In this document: positions 22,991-35,095 of the stretch, piece by piece | How the letters are laid out: every line of letters starts with the position of its first letter | How positions within the stretch are numbered: position 1 is the first letter of the stretch | Origin: Prunella strophiata | Lineage: Eukaryota > Chordata > Aves > Passeriformes > Prunellidae | DNA length: 64,000 nucleotides | Reading direction: 5' to 3' | Assembly: GCA_036583965.1 (NCBI GenBank) | Contig: JAZBQD010000014.1 | Location: forward strand, 52,271,626 to 52,335,625 | Program-made: the position numbers and the translations under genes | The notes under the pieces: generated by a model | Told to the model about the DNA's origin: nothing | Database searches by the model: none | The model's input: only the letters and a program-made list of their open reading frames with translations

Positions 22991-24754
22991 TTCCCCAGGT
23001 CTGCATATCCAGGAGTAAAAATCATGTGTCCAAACAACCTTGGTCAGAGACCCTCCAGGGTCTCCTTCTGCAGAGTGACCCTCAGGTGGTGTTTTGGAAC
23101 TATTTTGTACGTAAATTGTATAAATTCAACTAATGAGATCACACAGATGTTATACAGAGTGCATTTTCATGCAACAAAATTGGATTGTGAATCTGTACTA
23201 TTGGGTCCAGTTAAAATAAGGTATTACCACATCAGTCATGAGCAGAGACATATGAAGAAAATCCTTTGCTAGCATTCCTAGGGAATGCTGGAAATGCTTC
23301 ACTGTTCCTGGAGTGCAAAATCATTCCTCCCTCCTAAAGAGCATCCAAATGCTTTTAATATTGACCTGGAGATTAAAAAAGCTCCAACAACAAAGTGTAC
23401 AGTTAGCATTCTGTGACTGTATTGAATAGCTATTAATGTGGCTGCTGCGGGAGATGGGGCAGGAAGGCAAGCATGGCTGCCTATAGCTGCAAACATAACA
23501 GCTTCTAAAGTTTCAAAATGCTCTTTCTGCCTCCTCACACATCCATGCTACCTGCCATCCTATGTTTGTATTTGGTATGTTGATTTGGGGAAAGATTTGA
23601 TTTGACACTACAGCACAGCTTGAGGAACCAGCTGTACGGAATATTAATATCTGATCTTATTCCATTAATATCAATTTCAGACCTGCATTCCAGAGAGGGT
23701 TAATATTAAGCTGGTTTTAATCACAGCAATATTTTCCAGATTCCTAGACAAAATGCACCAGCTGGTTTGCACTAAATTTTACAGTGTAGGAGACAAGAAA
23801 CAGACTTCCTCACAGAAAGGGAACGTGGCAGTGTAAGTCCTGGGAGCATGGGGAGGTTTCAAGCACTGGGCAGGATGTCTTGCTTTCACAGTGAGGTCTG
23901 GCAAGGGCAACCAAAAGGACACCAAGTCTTGGCCATGCTCTCACCTTGGTTTCCAATGTTGCTGCTCATCTCAGGCTCTTTGCTCTGATCCCACCTTGGC
24001 TCTCTTTTTGACTTGTGTTTCTCTCTCATGGGAAGTGACAAGCTTTCAGGAAAGTTGTGTTTCTGGCCTGGCTTGTGGCTGTCCACTCTACTCCCTGCAT
24101 CCCACTTAAAGCAGAAGTGGTTGTACACTTGCTGGAAGTTGGAGGAAATATTACAAAGCCTGATCTCCTGTGAAACCACCAAATGAGGTTGTTAGACGTT
24201 AATTTTTTTTTTTTTTTTTTAACAATTCAGATATGCAGCCTTGGAAGAAGTGAATGACCCATAGCTTCCTTTTTTCCTCCACTTTTTGCTACCACATAAA
24301 ATGGCATAATTAAATAGCAGCTATATTGTTTTACAAATGCCTCTATGCGTGAAATTAGTGTGCTTCCCAAAAAAGCCCTAAAACTGAAAGACTCTGCAGG
24401 TGTTTGTTACAGTAAGTTAGGCCTGTGACATTCTATCCTCTGAGAAATATTCCTGCATAGAATCTAGTTATCCAGTTCATCAACATGCATAATTTCTTCC
24501 CCTACTCCTAGCTTTGAGTCGAGATTAGATTTTGTGAAGATGTCTGCCGAGGAGTTTTATGTGTGGAGCTGTATGAAAAGAAAAGGTTAAAAATTGTGGT
24601 TGCAGCAGCCGTGAAAAGCTATAGCATAAACGTTCACTGCTTTAAAATATGAAAAAAAAACGGTGTCTTTTAAATATCAAAGGGATTAGTATTAATCCAG
24701 CACTTGTGATTTTCTTAAATCATGTTATTTGCATAATAATACTCACCACCTGCT
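22991..24754. other. Non-coding stretch, presumed intron
   Basis: Unique AT-rich sequence with an 18-base T run at 24203-24220. The blocks at about 23590-23790 and 24230-24400 are repeat-free and rich in TTAATATTAA or GCATAATTAAAT-type words. They could be conserved regulatory elements, but nothing confirms this. No exon seen. Confidence 0.45.
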
Positions 24755-24915
24755 ATATCTTCAAAGCGCTTTTCAGACATTAACTAATTGATCTTTGTAA
24801 CACCCCTGTGATGTAAAGACCTGTTATTATCCCCAGTCTGCAGATGTGGAAACCAAGACCCAGAGTAGTTGAAGGAACTTGTTGGGCACAGGCTGAGGCA
24901 AGTGACATCGAGGGT
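24755..24915 (+). repeat. MIR/L3-type ancient SINE or LINE tail
   Basis: The order 'tcaaagcgcttttcagacat', 'aacacccctgtgatgtaaag', TTATTATCCCCAGTCTGCAG, 'atgtggaaaccaagacccag', 'agtagttgaaggaacttg' follows the tail shared by MIR/CORE-SINEs and L2/L3 LINEs. The consensus words are AGCGCTTTACAAACATTAA, ACCCTGTGAGGTAGG, TTATTATCCCCATTTTACAG, ATGAGGAAACTGAGGCACAG and AGAGGTTAAGTAACTTG. Such elements predate amniote radiation and are sparse in birds. This is the clearest of the MIR-like pieces in the window. Confidence 0.72.
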
Positions 24916-25254
24916 GCCATGTCTCTATTGTCCTGACTTCTGGCAGTTCCCACTTGCAGCACTTCCAGGGGCAGCTACAATTTCTTCTCGCCTGCCTTTA
25001 GGAACAAAAAAGGAACCAATTTTTTTTTTTTTAATGTCTTTGGAGGAATATTGCTGGAGGACGTTTGTTTGTTTTGATTTTGGGGGTGTTCTACTAAATG
25101 GTTTTTCTTTTGTTTTTACTTGCCATGTAGTCAAAGACAGATAAGACAAAAAGGCTTCTTATAGCTTCTTCTTGTCTGTGTGCACCACAGCGAACATTGA
25201 GAGCCTTTGAGCACTTTTTCCTTTGTTCAGGACTCAGTATGGTCTTTTTAAAAC
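24916..25254. other. Short non-coding stretch
   Basis: Lies between the MIR-like fragment and a CR1 tail. It contains a 13-base T run at about 25020 and a T/G-rich tract at 25060-25110. No gene signal is seen. Confidence 0.5.
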
Positions 25255-25472
25255 ACAAAAAGTTCATCTCAGTATGAGAAAGAAGAACGTAAAGAACTTT
25301 ACAGTGAGGGTGGCAGAGCACTGGAACAGGCTGCCCAGGGAGGATGTGGAGTCTCCCTCTCAGGAGACATTCAAACCCCACGTGGATGTGTTTGTGTTTA
25401 ACCTGTTTCTGGCAGCCCTAGGACTAGGTGATCTTCAGAGGTCCCTTCCAACCCTAACAATTCTGTGATGCT
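25255..25472 (+). repeat. CR1 LINE 3' fragment
   Basis: Short, well-preserved CR1 tail. AGAACTTTACAGTGAGGGTG leads to GCAGAGCACTGGAACAGGCT, then GCCCAGGGAGGATGTGGAGT, then GTGATCTTCAGAGGTCCCTT and CCAACCCTAACAATTCTGTG. It covers the last codons of ORF2 (motif EHWNRLPRE, 25317-25343) and the 3'UTR. It appears younger than the copies at 0.2 and 39.5 kb judging by match quality. Confidence 0.95.
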
Positions 25473-27711
25473 CTGGATTTCTATTAGTAGTTTTTTGGTC
25501 AAATTTGCCCCTGCTTGTCAGAGTAAGAAATTAGTAAAATGAGAAGTGACAGGGTGAGTTGCTGATTGTTATAAAATTTAAATACCTGTTTCCATCCTGT
25601 GCTGGCAGTGAGCAGCCATTCCCAGGTGCCTGCCAGAAGAGCAGCTGGTCTCTGTGAGCGAGGGCTGCTCCAGCAGTGGGGTGGTGCTGCCATCAGGATG
25701 GCAGCATGTTCCCAACATCTGCCCCACAGTGTTCCTTCACCAGGTGTCTGGGGAGGCCCTGTGGTTGCCTCGGTTGTGTGGGTGACATGCAGGTGATGTG
25801 TAGGTTCCCCCAGCCTCTAGCACTGCTTTCTTTGGAGCAGAGCTTAGTAAAGTACACAGCACTTGGTAAGTGTTGTGTACCTGAGCAAAAATGAGGCAGA
25901 AATGGAGGACAGACAGGTGTCACACACCTCAGTCAAAGAAGAGATATTAAAAATATATTTCATGGGTAATAATCTAACCTTAAAATGGGGTATTAAAAAA
26001 TATATTACAGTCCCTTTAATCTGGCAGTGTCACTTCAAGACTTAGTGCAAGGGCTTAACATTAAAGTGAATGTATTTGTTTTTACAGATGTTTCAATGTC
26101 ATTATCCCAAGCAGGAAAGTAAATCTTGTTGATGGAGCACTTGGAGCCCATCAGTGCAGTTTCAGACCAAACCTCAGGGAAAGCATGTGCCATGCCAGCT
26201 TCCAGGAGATGATTTTGGATAACCTGTGATTTCCCAAGTGTAGTATCTGTGCTCTCACAAGGGCTGCAGCAGTGACAAAGAAGCAGATTACTGCAATGAG
26301 TTAGGGACATGGCTATATGTACTTGCTTTAATTATTTGGCCAAACAGGGGGCCAGGGGAGGTGAGGAGGTGGAGCACAAATCACTCTGAATTCTATTGTA
26401 CTCCAGCTGGGACAGATGGGCTGTAATCTCTCTTTAGGACACAAATTACAGGGTTTGCAGACCTTTGCATGCTTGTGGGTTGTTGGCTTCTCTTACACTC
26501 CCTGGAACATCATTTCCATACACCTCTGTTGATTCAGGACAGAAAGGGGTCCAGCTTCAGGTGACAGTGTTGCTTGTCTCATGAGGTGCTCCCTCCATGG
26601 TTTGTGTCATTTTCAGGTGAAAGGGGTGAAACTGGTGAGTTCTTTGTGAAACACTGATCCTAGAGGAAAGGGCAGCTTAGGAGAGGGAGGAGAGTGGACA
26701 AAGCTCAGGTCATGCTTCAAGTGAAGCTTGGAGGCAGCTGAAGCACTCCAGTGATTATTGTGCTAGTCATGAAGAGAAGTTGGATAAAAGGTGGATCATT
26801 TAGCAGGGCTAGAAGCATGGGGCAGGGCACAGAGGGTGCTATGAGTTGTTTGGGGCCTGGGGTTGAATTCAGCTTGTGGGAGGCATTATGTCAACCCAGT
26901 GTGCTCCTCTGGAAGCCTTGCCCTGCTTGGGAGAAGGGTTTGGCTGTGGTGTGCCCAGTGCTCCCAGCAGCTGCAGTGGTGCCACACTGCCTCCTTCCCT
27001 GACAGAGGACAGGGCAGGCCTCACTCCAATGGGAGCCAGCAGCACAAGAGTCTCAAAGGGAAGTTGCCATGCTCACAACTGTATCGGGTGGTTTTATTAT
27101 TTTGTGGCCAAGAGCAGCAGCTTGTGCAGTGACCTCTCATTTGGCTCTTGTGCTTGGGCAGTGTTGCTGGGGCTGGTGGCAAAGAAGAGGTTGAGCTTCC
27201 CTTGATCTTGCTTGGCAAGTACTTTTTGGCCATGGGATCATGTCAGAATTACAACATGGACAGTGATGCCCTGGCTTCTGAAATGTCAAATGGAGGTATG
27301 CCCTCTGTCTCCTGAGTTTGTTTCAGTTTAGAATCTGAAGCTGCTGGAAGGTGATGGTTTGTTGTACTGTTAATGGTAGATTACCAAAAGGAGTTGTAGA
27401 ACACTTATTATAACATACTTCTTGTAATCAGGGCAAAAAACTTTTTAAACCCAAACCTATCATGCTTCTCTCCCTCTCTCCATTAAAGTAACCAGAGGAA
27501 TAAAACTATTGTTGACACTCAAGCTTATGTTTCAGACTCAGGGATTTGTTTTTTAAGCTTGATGTTTATGAAGGATGCAGGGCTCTCTGCAGCTGTGAAT
27601 GACATCCTACTTAGGTCCAGCTGAAGTTTCTCTATAGGATCCCATCAGAGGGCCTCAATTCTGGACTGCAGACAACATCCAATGCAATTTATTCTTGGCC
27701 CTTGGATCAGC

Positions 27712-27714
<3 letters not shown>

Positions 27715-27752
<38 letters not shown>

Positions 27753-27771
27753 GCGGGGGGGGGGGGGGGGG
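27715..27771 (+). repeat. Compound homopolymer T37-GGC-G17
   Basis: Thirty-seven T residues are followed by GGC and then seventeen G residues. A G17 run is very unusual in a genome. It is either a true homopolymer with strong G-quadruplex propensity or a sequencing/assembly artefact adjoining a long T run. Lengths should be treated as approximate. Confidence 0.85.
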
Positions 27772-30700
27772 TAGTTTATTCTGAATACCTGCTCAGTTTT
27801 GGGACTGAGTTGATAGCTTCATAGGAAACTTGGGCAGCTATCAAATAATGGTTAGTTTTGTTCTCTTTTCTTGTGGACTCTTCTGTAATATCAGCCCATG
27901 GGAGATGTCTCAGCAAACTCAGTTTATTTAAAATAATGGAAAATAGATTTGAGGAGGGATTTGAAGAAGCCATATGCAGATAGAATGCATGCTCTGTCAT
28001 AAGGCAGAGAATCAGCTGTAGTCAAGCCATTCATTGAACCTCCTCCTCTAAAGGAAAAGACTTGGTAGCTGTCATTCCTCTGCTCAACTGTTATTACTGT
28101 GAAGTTTTTCCTGATGTTTATCCTGCAACTCCTGGATGCTGTTGATGTCTCTTGTCTTTAATAGACATGGTGAACAGTTCATTCCCTTCCTCTGTGACTA
28201 ATTTCTTCCTAGTTGAATACTCAGTAAAAGTTAAATCACTTGCCAATAATTCTTGGGTCCTTGAAACAGCAAAAAAAAGCAAGCTTTTCAACTGGTTAGG
28301 GTTCTCTTAAGAAATAACACTGTTTTGGTAATTTATACAGCCTTGAACTTGTTTGTGAGCTGACTATAGACTCTGTAACTGGATAGGTTTGTTTAGTAAA
28401 CTTTTTAAAACCTCTCACCTTTTAAAACCCAATTGTTTCCAGACTGGGGTTATAAATGGGGTTCTGTGCCTCTTGTTTAATTTTGCTGTGAACAGAACAG
28501 CTAGTGTCTTCATTCAAGGGCCTGCCTTGCTTTGTACCGGCTGATTTACAATACAATGTGTAAATGTAGTAGCAGTCTGAACAAAGGAGAGCCTGTTTAT
28601 CCAAACAAATTTGAGGGTGAGGGTGAAGAGGTAAATTGCAGCCTGTTCACTGAACTGCAGCTTGAAAGCAGAACGAAACGCAGGGGAAACGTGACAGGCA
28701 AATGACTGGGGTGGGGGGGCAGGCTTGGCCCAGCATCCCTGTAATTTTAGGGTAGTGCTGACCCAAGGAGCCCAGGAGAGCTGTCGGGGTGCCCAGGTGC
28801 TTCCTGGTCCTTTGGAGGAGCTTCACTGGCAATTAAAGACTTTTTGTAGATGGTTTTTGTGCTTTGCTCAGAGCAGTTCTTCTGTAGTCAGTTGTGCAGA
28901 ATCCAGTGTAACCTCTTGGCAGGTGTTGCTGTGGTTCTCCAGTCCACAGTGCCTTAGCTGATTGCTTTTACTTGTCCTGAACTGAAGCCAGCAAACACAC
29001 TTCTTGGATTTAAGTATTCTGCTTATTTTAGCCTTATTGTTAAGCTTGAGTATTTCAGCTATAACAGCTAAGTCTATTAGCAAAGAGATTAAATTGTGAA
29101 GAAGTTATATAGCCTTGTCCAGACATGAAAAATAAATTGTTAGAAATAGGCTTCCATCCAAGGCATGATCACTCCTGCAAAACAAATTGGACAGAATACT
29201 GTGGTGCTTTTCTGTGCCTTGCATGCTTGCCTCTTTTCACTTCCTGTAAATGAGTTTGCTACCTAATTGTGAAATAGGTTAGGGAGGATCACCTATTCGA
29301 TAGTGCTTCCTAATGTTGGTTGCAATACAGGCCTGGTTTGCTCAAAATCTACTTTTTATTCTGCTTCTGCTACCATGTAACATCTTGAAAGGGTGGTTTG
29401 CAGAGGAAGGAAATGCTGGGACCTGAGTAAGGTGAGCTCTTCTTTAACGCAGCTCATCAGCTTCTTGGCTCAGTCGCATCCTGCGTGCTGTGTAGTATTT
29501 ACTGTTGTACCAAGAAACATGAAGTTCCATCTGTCCTTTGTTTTCCTGCCCATTAAGTACAAAATTCATTTTGGTTTAGCAGAGCTTTCCTCTAAACTTT
29601 TCCTGAGTTATAAATTATGGCTTCTCTGATATCTTCAGCCTTGCCTGTGGGAAGAACACTTTAATTTGGTTTAACAGTAGATGAGTAATCTAGCTACAGA
29701 TAGTGATTTTTCAGTTCAGCTGCAGTCAGCTTCTTGCTCCAACTGTTCCACTAAAATTTCAGAGGTGGCAATCAATTCCCAGCCAGCCTTGTTTATCCTC
29801 CCTTTGAGTTTTTTTGTTCTCTTCTTAGTCTATGACACTGAAAAGTACCATTTTATAAAGCATGTGTGCTGTATTCCTCTTAATGGTTTTCAACACAATT
29901 TTGTTAAGTCAGGTTGCTGAACTGTTTTTGCCCTGTTCGGTCATCACCTAGAATTTCAGCACAGATACTCAAATATTTTATGCTTGCCACTTCAAAACAG
30001 ATGAACAGTACCTCTTCAGGAATATATTTTAACTTCTCATATCTGTTTTGGTTCTTTCCACTGTAAAGTGGAAAGAATTGGCTTAGCATTAGTTAAACTA
30101 GTTTATCTTGTTCTCTGTATGCATAAATATGAAGTCAGGCTGAAAGCTCTCATTTGGCATGCAGGTCCATCTTATAGGCACCCAGACTTGGAGCACATCC
30201 TTTCAGCATCAGCAAGATCTGTTCTTCGGGTGGGTGAGTGGATGGGCCAGAGAAATGGGCCAGCAAGCACGGGGGTAGCTGTGCCGAGGCCAGCAGGGAA
30301 GCTCCTGGTTTGGGTCATGGAGCACTTCTCAGGGCATTTGGGTGATAGAAGAGGGGTACCTTGATGATGTGGAAGCTGCTGCCCCAAAGGTAATGGCAGG
30401 TCAGCAGATGGAATGCACTGCTCTTGAGATGCTTGTTTTTGTTCCTCTAATTAGAATGGAAGGTTAATTTCCTCGTGAGTATGCGAAAGAGGAAGGCTCA
30501 GTCTTCAGGGACCAAAGCTGCCTGGAGGAGTGGGGGGGTTGGTTTTTTTTTGTTTTAAGCAACTAAATGTGGTATGCACTGTTCCTTGATGGAAGGACAG
30601 AAACTTCATAGCTCTTGTTTTAAAAGCTATGGGCTATGGGTCAGCCCCGTAAATGTTATTAATTTCATGTGGAGTGGCAAAACTTCCTGCTGACTTAGGT

Positions 30701-32059
30701 AATGTACCCACTGAGCTTGGATAAAAGGTTAGAGATGGCAATTATGGAAAAAATCTTTTTCCATTAAGCTTTTGTAAGCTCAACCAAGCCACTGTCAATA
30801 ATTACGCTTTTTTCCCCTGCTATTGTGGACTGACTCTAATCCAGACTTGGTTTATTTAATTTTTTTATTGCTTGAATGTGCACACTCAAGATATATGGAG
30901 AATATCAAGCTACATGGAGTACACACTGAGCAAATGCATTTGCTGGGATGTACCTGGTGTGTCAAGCAGTGAATAGTGAATTACAGTGTGTTTGTAAGTG
31001 GTCATAATTGGGCTGTAAAAGTGCATGGTCTTGTGCTTTTAGTTCTCTGTTTGTCTCTTAAGTTGAACGAGGCATCTTGCAGAGTGGCATTGGGCTGGAG
31101 GAGGGGGTACCAGGAGGACTAGAAATAGCAGCTGTTTGTTTATGCCAGAATTTTTATTCTCTCTCTTCCTTCTCCCTTTCCTAGGGATAGTCTTATGTAT
31201 TCCACCCACTCTCATTCCCTTCTGGTGAATGTGTGTGGATGTGCTCCAGGACCATATGTGCTCGTAGAGATATACTTCAAAGGAAATTCTAGACTGCCTA
31301 GAGAAGCTGTTTGAGTTTAGATGAGGCCTGAATTTGCCGACTGCTGCAGCATTTCTTTTGAAGAACCACATGGCAGTGCTGCTGTTTCTTTCCTTCAGCA
31401 CCTTTACACACTGATGAACACCCTTAGCCCCCAAAGCAAGTGAACTGCTGATAGGTGTACTCTGTATGAACTGAAGCAAGCTGAATTTCACTTCAAGGCA
31501 TCAGCTCAGCTGGGCTTTTTGGTGGCTAGTTGACATGCTTTAGATTTCATGATGTATTTGCCCAGCAGTGAAGATAATACGAGGTTGTTTCTTTTTCCCC
31601 CTCCGTGCACACTGATTTCTTCAAAGAAGATTTTACCAGGTGGTTTTCTGGAAAGGTGGGAACGTGCCCCAGCTGATTTGGGGACAGTGTCTTACCAAGC
31701 CATTATTTCTAGATACTTAGGATTCTGGCTGCAGACCAAAAGGACCTTGTCTGTGTCTGCTCTGTTGTGGCTATTCTTGGTTAGATGCCTACTTTCTGTT
31801 TGACAAACCTCTGCAGATTCTTGATGGCTTCCATATGAATGGTGTGCTATTAAACTGAATATGCTAAACATACTCCTTGTTGGGGAATGCGGGCATCTGG
31901 TGTAGATTTTGGCATCCTTTTCCTTCCAAAAAACAGAATTGCACAATAGCTGCTCCATTCCAGCAGCAGCTTTTGAACCTGGACTGTATTGAAGTTAAAT
32001 GTTTGCCAGGAGTTGTCCATTACATTTTGCAGTATGAAACATTGACCTTTCATATGAAA

Positions 32060-32110
32060 GGCATTTATTTTATATGAAGGCATTTATTTTATGTGAAGGC
32101 ATTTATTTTA
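32060..32110 (+). repeat. Three tandem copies of a 19-bp unit
   Basis: GGCATTTATTTTA recurs at 32060, 32079 and 32098, each separated by TATGAA or TGTGAA-like sequence, giving a 19-base period. It is a small minisatellite-like expansion in unique sequence. Confidence 0.85.
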
Positions 32111-34169
32111 AAAAGTCCATTTTTATGGGTATTTGGTCCACTACTCTTGAAGAATGAGTGACTGGCAGATGTGTCAGTGGACTTCTATAGCATCTTTCAC
32201 ACTTTATGTGCTCTAATCCATGGTGCAGATCTTCATTAATTTGTTTCTGTAAATGCCAATTTCATATCTCAGACAGGGTGATCCTGTTTGTAGCTAGCTG
32301 GAGGTAAGGGAAGGAAAATAGTTTGATTTTTCACAGGTGTTGCCATGCAGTCATGCATTCCCTTCCCCAGACTTCACTCTTTGGTCAGCCATGAAATGCA
32401 GAATGTAAGGGTATGTAGGGAAACTGTCAGCTAAAAAAACACCCTCTGAATGTAGGGAATTGGTTGTATTAGGGATGAACAGTCCTGCTTGCTCGCATCC
32501 TAAGCCAGCAGCATGAAATTGCTTTTAGATACTTGAAAACAGCAAAAGAAAATTGCTTCTCCCCCTCACCCTGCCTTTGGAAGAGCATGTTCTTGTTAGC
32601 TGGGCTGCTTGTAAAGGTGGGACTCTTTGTTATCCCTGAGATGGTCTGTTGCTGTGCTGGGAGGGCTTCTCGCCTCCCCGACCACGTATTTGTTTCCCTA
32701 TTATTCACAGTTGGTGGAGTGTTTGTGTTCACAGGATTATTTGTTTACAAATGATATCGTTTCTCCTGAGACAACATCTTCTGATGATGATCAATGGCTC
32801 AGTTACTTTTAATAAAGCTGAGGCAGTCAGACACAGGAATTCTTTTGAAGTTGTTGAGGCCTCATCTGAGTCATATAATACCTTAAATGAAAACAGAGCA
32901 AATAGGAAATGTAGAAACGAATGACAGGTGTTGGCAGGAGGGATGTTTAGGAAGTTTATAGCTTTCACATCTTTCTTTTCTGCTCAGGGCAGGATGATTG
33001 TTCTGCTTTAGGCACAGACAAGCCGCAAATGAGAAGATGGTGGAGAAAAATGGGTAGCAGTGGCATGGTGGGAGGTGTGTGATGGATCTGACTGAACAGA
33101 TCTTCTTTCCTCAGCACAGGCAAAGCTCCTTGTTCTGGTGGACCAGGTTCAGCATTCAGTGCTGATGCCCTTGGCCCCAGGAAGGTGGTCACAGGGTAGA
33201 GCTGGCTGGAGGCCAGGGCTCAGCAGCTCAGATTCCAACAAGGACAGATCTCCTAGGACCTCCAGCAGTGATTGATTCTGAGATGCTCTGGCAGGCACTG
33301 AGTGGTTTGGGGATGTGTTTGGAAGCTGATTCAGTAGTCTATAAGAGATATTTTCATATGTTCCAGTTTTCCCCAGCCTTCCTACCTTGGAATGTCCATA
33401 ATACTATTTAAGCCATTTTCCAATTCAGACTAGCACATAGGCTTTAGCCAAACTAACAAAGCAGTGGTGGTTTTCTGCAGATTTTGGTTAAAGGGTATCT
33501 TTGAATACTACATTTAACCTTTTCTTTCATAGGAATCGGATACATAGGGGTTGAATGCTGAGTGAGGACTTCTCTGTTGTTCACCTTTCCAATATTAGGG
33601 AACTTAAAGACATTTATGGCCTTTAAAACTCCTTTAGATAGAATAGCTCCTCAGAGGTGCCAAAAAGGTTGGGTTTCAGGAAAAAACTGAAGTACAAGGT
33701 GTGTTGTGCTGATAGTTTTTGTAACCCTGGACATCTGCTGCTGTGCTGAAGAAGATGCAGACTCTTGTTTCCCCTTTCACCTTCCTATCCCATCAGGCTC
33801 CAAGCTTTCTGAGCCAGCACATACTGATACCTCTTAACCTCTCTCACTTCTCTGCTGTGCTGCTGCATGGATGAACAGTTGACAGGTGGTGCTCTCCAGG
33901 CATGGCTGTGGCAGACTGCTTATTGTTTTGCCATTAACTGGGTGTCATTTCCCATGGCACCCAGTATCTGACCATAGTCTGAGAGCCACCTGCCCTAGTC
34001 CTGCGGGGCTTGCTCACTCCTACACAACTTCCAAAGGGCACTGCTGATTTTCCACCTTCAAGAAAAGGTCTAACTGTGTGTGGGTACCCTCGTTTAGGTA
34101 TTGACTTGTACTAACCACCACTAACAGTAACTTTTGGGGACAGACTGGTGTGGCCTTTATTTCCTGAGA

Positions 34170-35095
34170 TCACATTATCACAAAATGGTTAGAATTGGAA
34201 GGGACCTCTGGAGGTCATCTGGTCCAACATTCCTGCTCAAGAAGCTCCTCCTAAAGTCAGCCATTTTGAATATCTCCAAGAATTGACACTCTACACCTGG
34301 GCCAGTGTTTGGTCATCACAGTGAAAAAGTGTCTCCTGATGTTCAGAAGGCATCTCCTATATTTCATTTTGTGCCCCTTGCCTCTGGTCCTGTCACTGGC
34401 ACTACTGTAAAGCAGCAAGCTCCACACTCTTTGGACTCTCACTTCAGCTATTTATATATATTGACAATATCCCCCACAAGCTTTCTCTCCTCCAGACTGA
34501 ACAGTCACTGCTCTGTCAAGTTTTCTTTACAGGAGAGGTGCTTCAGTCCCTCAGTTGTATTGGTGGCTCTTGGTTTAACTCTCTCCAGTATGTTGATTGT
34601 CTCTTTTGTACTCAGCCCAGAAGCGGACGTAGTACTCCAGGTGTGGCCTCACCTCCTCAGCCTACTGGTAATGCAGCACTCCATCTAATGCAGCCCAAGA
34701 CACCATAGGCTTTCTTTGCATGTCTGTCACTCATGCTGAACCTGGTATACACCAGGACCCCCAGCTCCTTTTCTGCCAGACTGCTTTCCATCTGGATGGC
34801 CCTCAGCATATTCTGATGTTTGGGGCTGTTCCCCACTGGTGCAGGACTTTGCACTTCTCATTGTTCATGAGGTTTCTGTTGGTCCATTTCTCGAGTCAGT
34901 CACGGTCCCTCTGTATGGCAGCATGACTCTGGTGTGTCAGCCTCTCCTCTTGGTTGTGTGTCATCTGCAAGCTTGCTGTGGCTACACTGCCCCATCATCC
35001 AGATGACTGATGATGATGCTGGACAGTACTGGGCCCAGTACTGGCCTCTGGAGTGCACTGCTAGTCACTGGCTTGAACTTTGCACTGATGATGGG
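34170..35095 (-). repeat. CR1 LINE, 5'-truncated, reverse orientation
   Basis: About 0.93 kb of CR1 read on the minus strand. The inverted tail (AGAATTGGAAGGGACCTCTG, GAGGTCATCTGGTCCAAC) is followed by GTGAAAAAGTGTCTCCTGAT, 'cctctggtcctgtcactggc', CTCCAGGTGTGGCCTCACC and the ORF2 region. The minus-strand RT active-site box is present as KLADDTQ (about 34951-34974). The two catalytic aspartates are retained, but the usual preceding phenylalanine is leucine. GPVL of the upstream RT motif is at about 35030. Frame interruptions make it non-functional. Confidence 0.95.

Larger units (their letters stand above)
25473..34169. other. Long non-coding stretch, presumed intron or intergenic
   Basis: About 8.7 kb of mostly unique sequence with no recognised interspersed repeat. 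It contains the T37-GGC-G17 block at 27715-27771 and the triple 19-bp repeat at 32060-32110, both listed separately. A GC-moderate patch at 30200-30400 and others at 26830-27200 lack CpG enrichment. Open frames up to 150 codons (minus strand, 31039-31491) show no recognisable family and no splice context. Confidence 0.5.

Noticed and set aside
34305..34688. 127-codon plus-strand open frame
   Set aside because: Antisense of the minus-strand CR1 3' region; a product of repeat sequence, not a gene.
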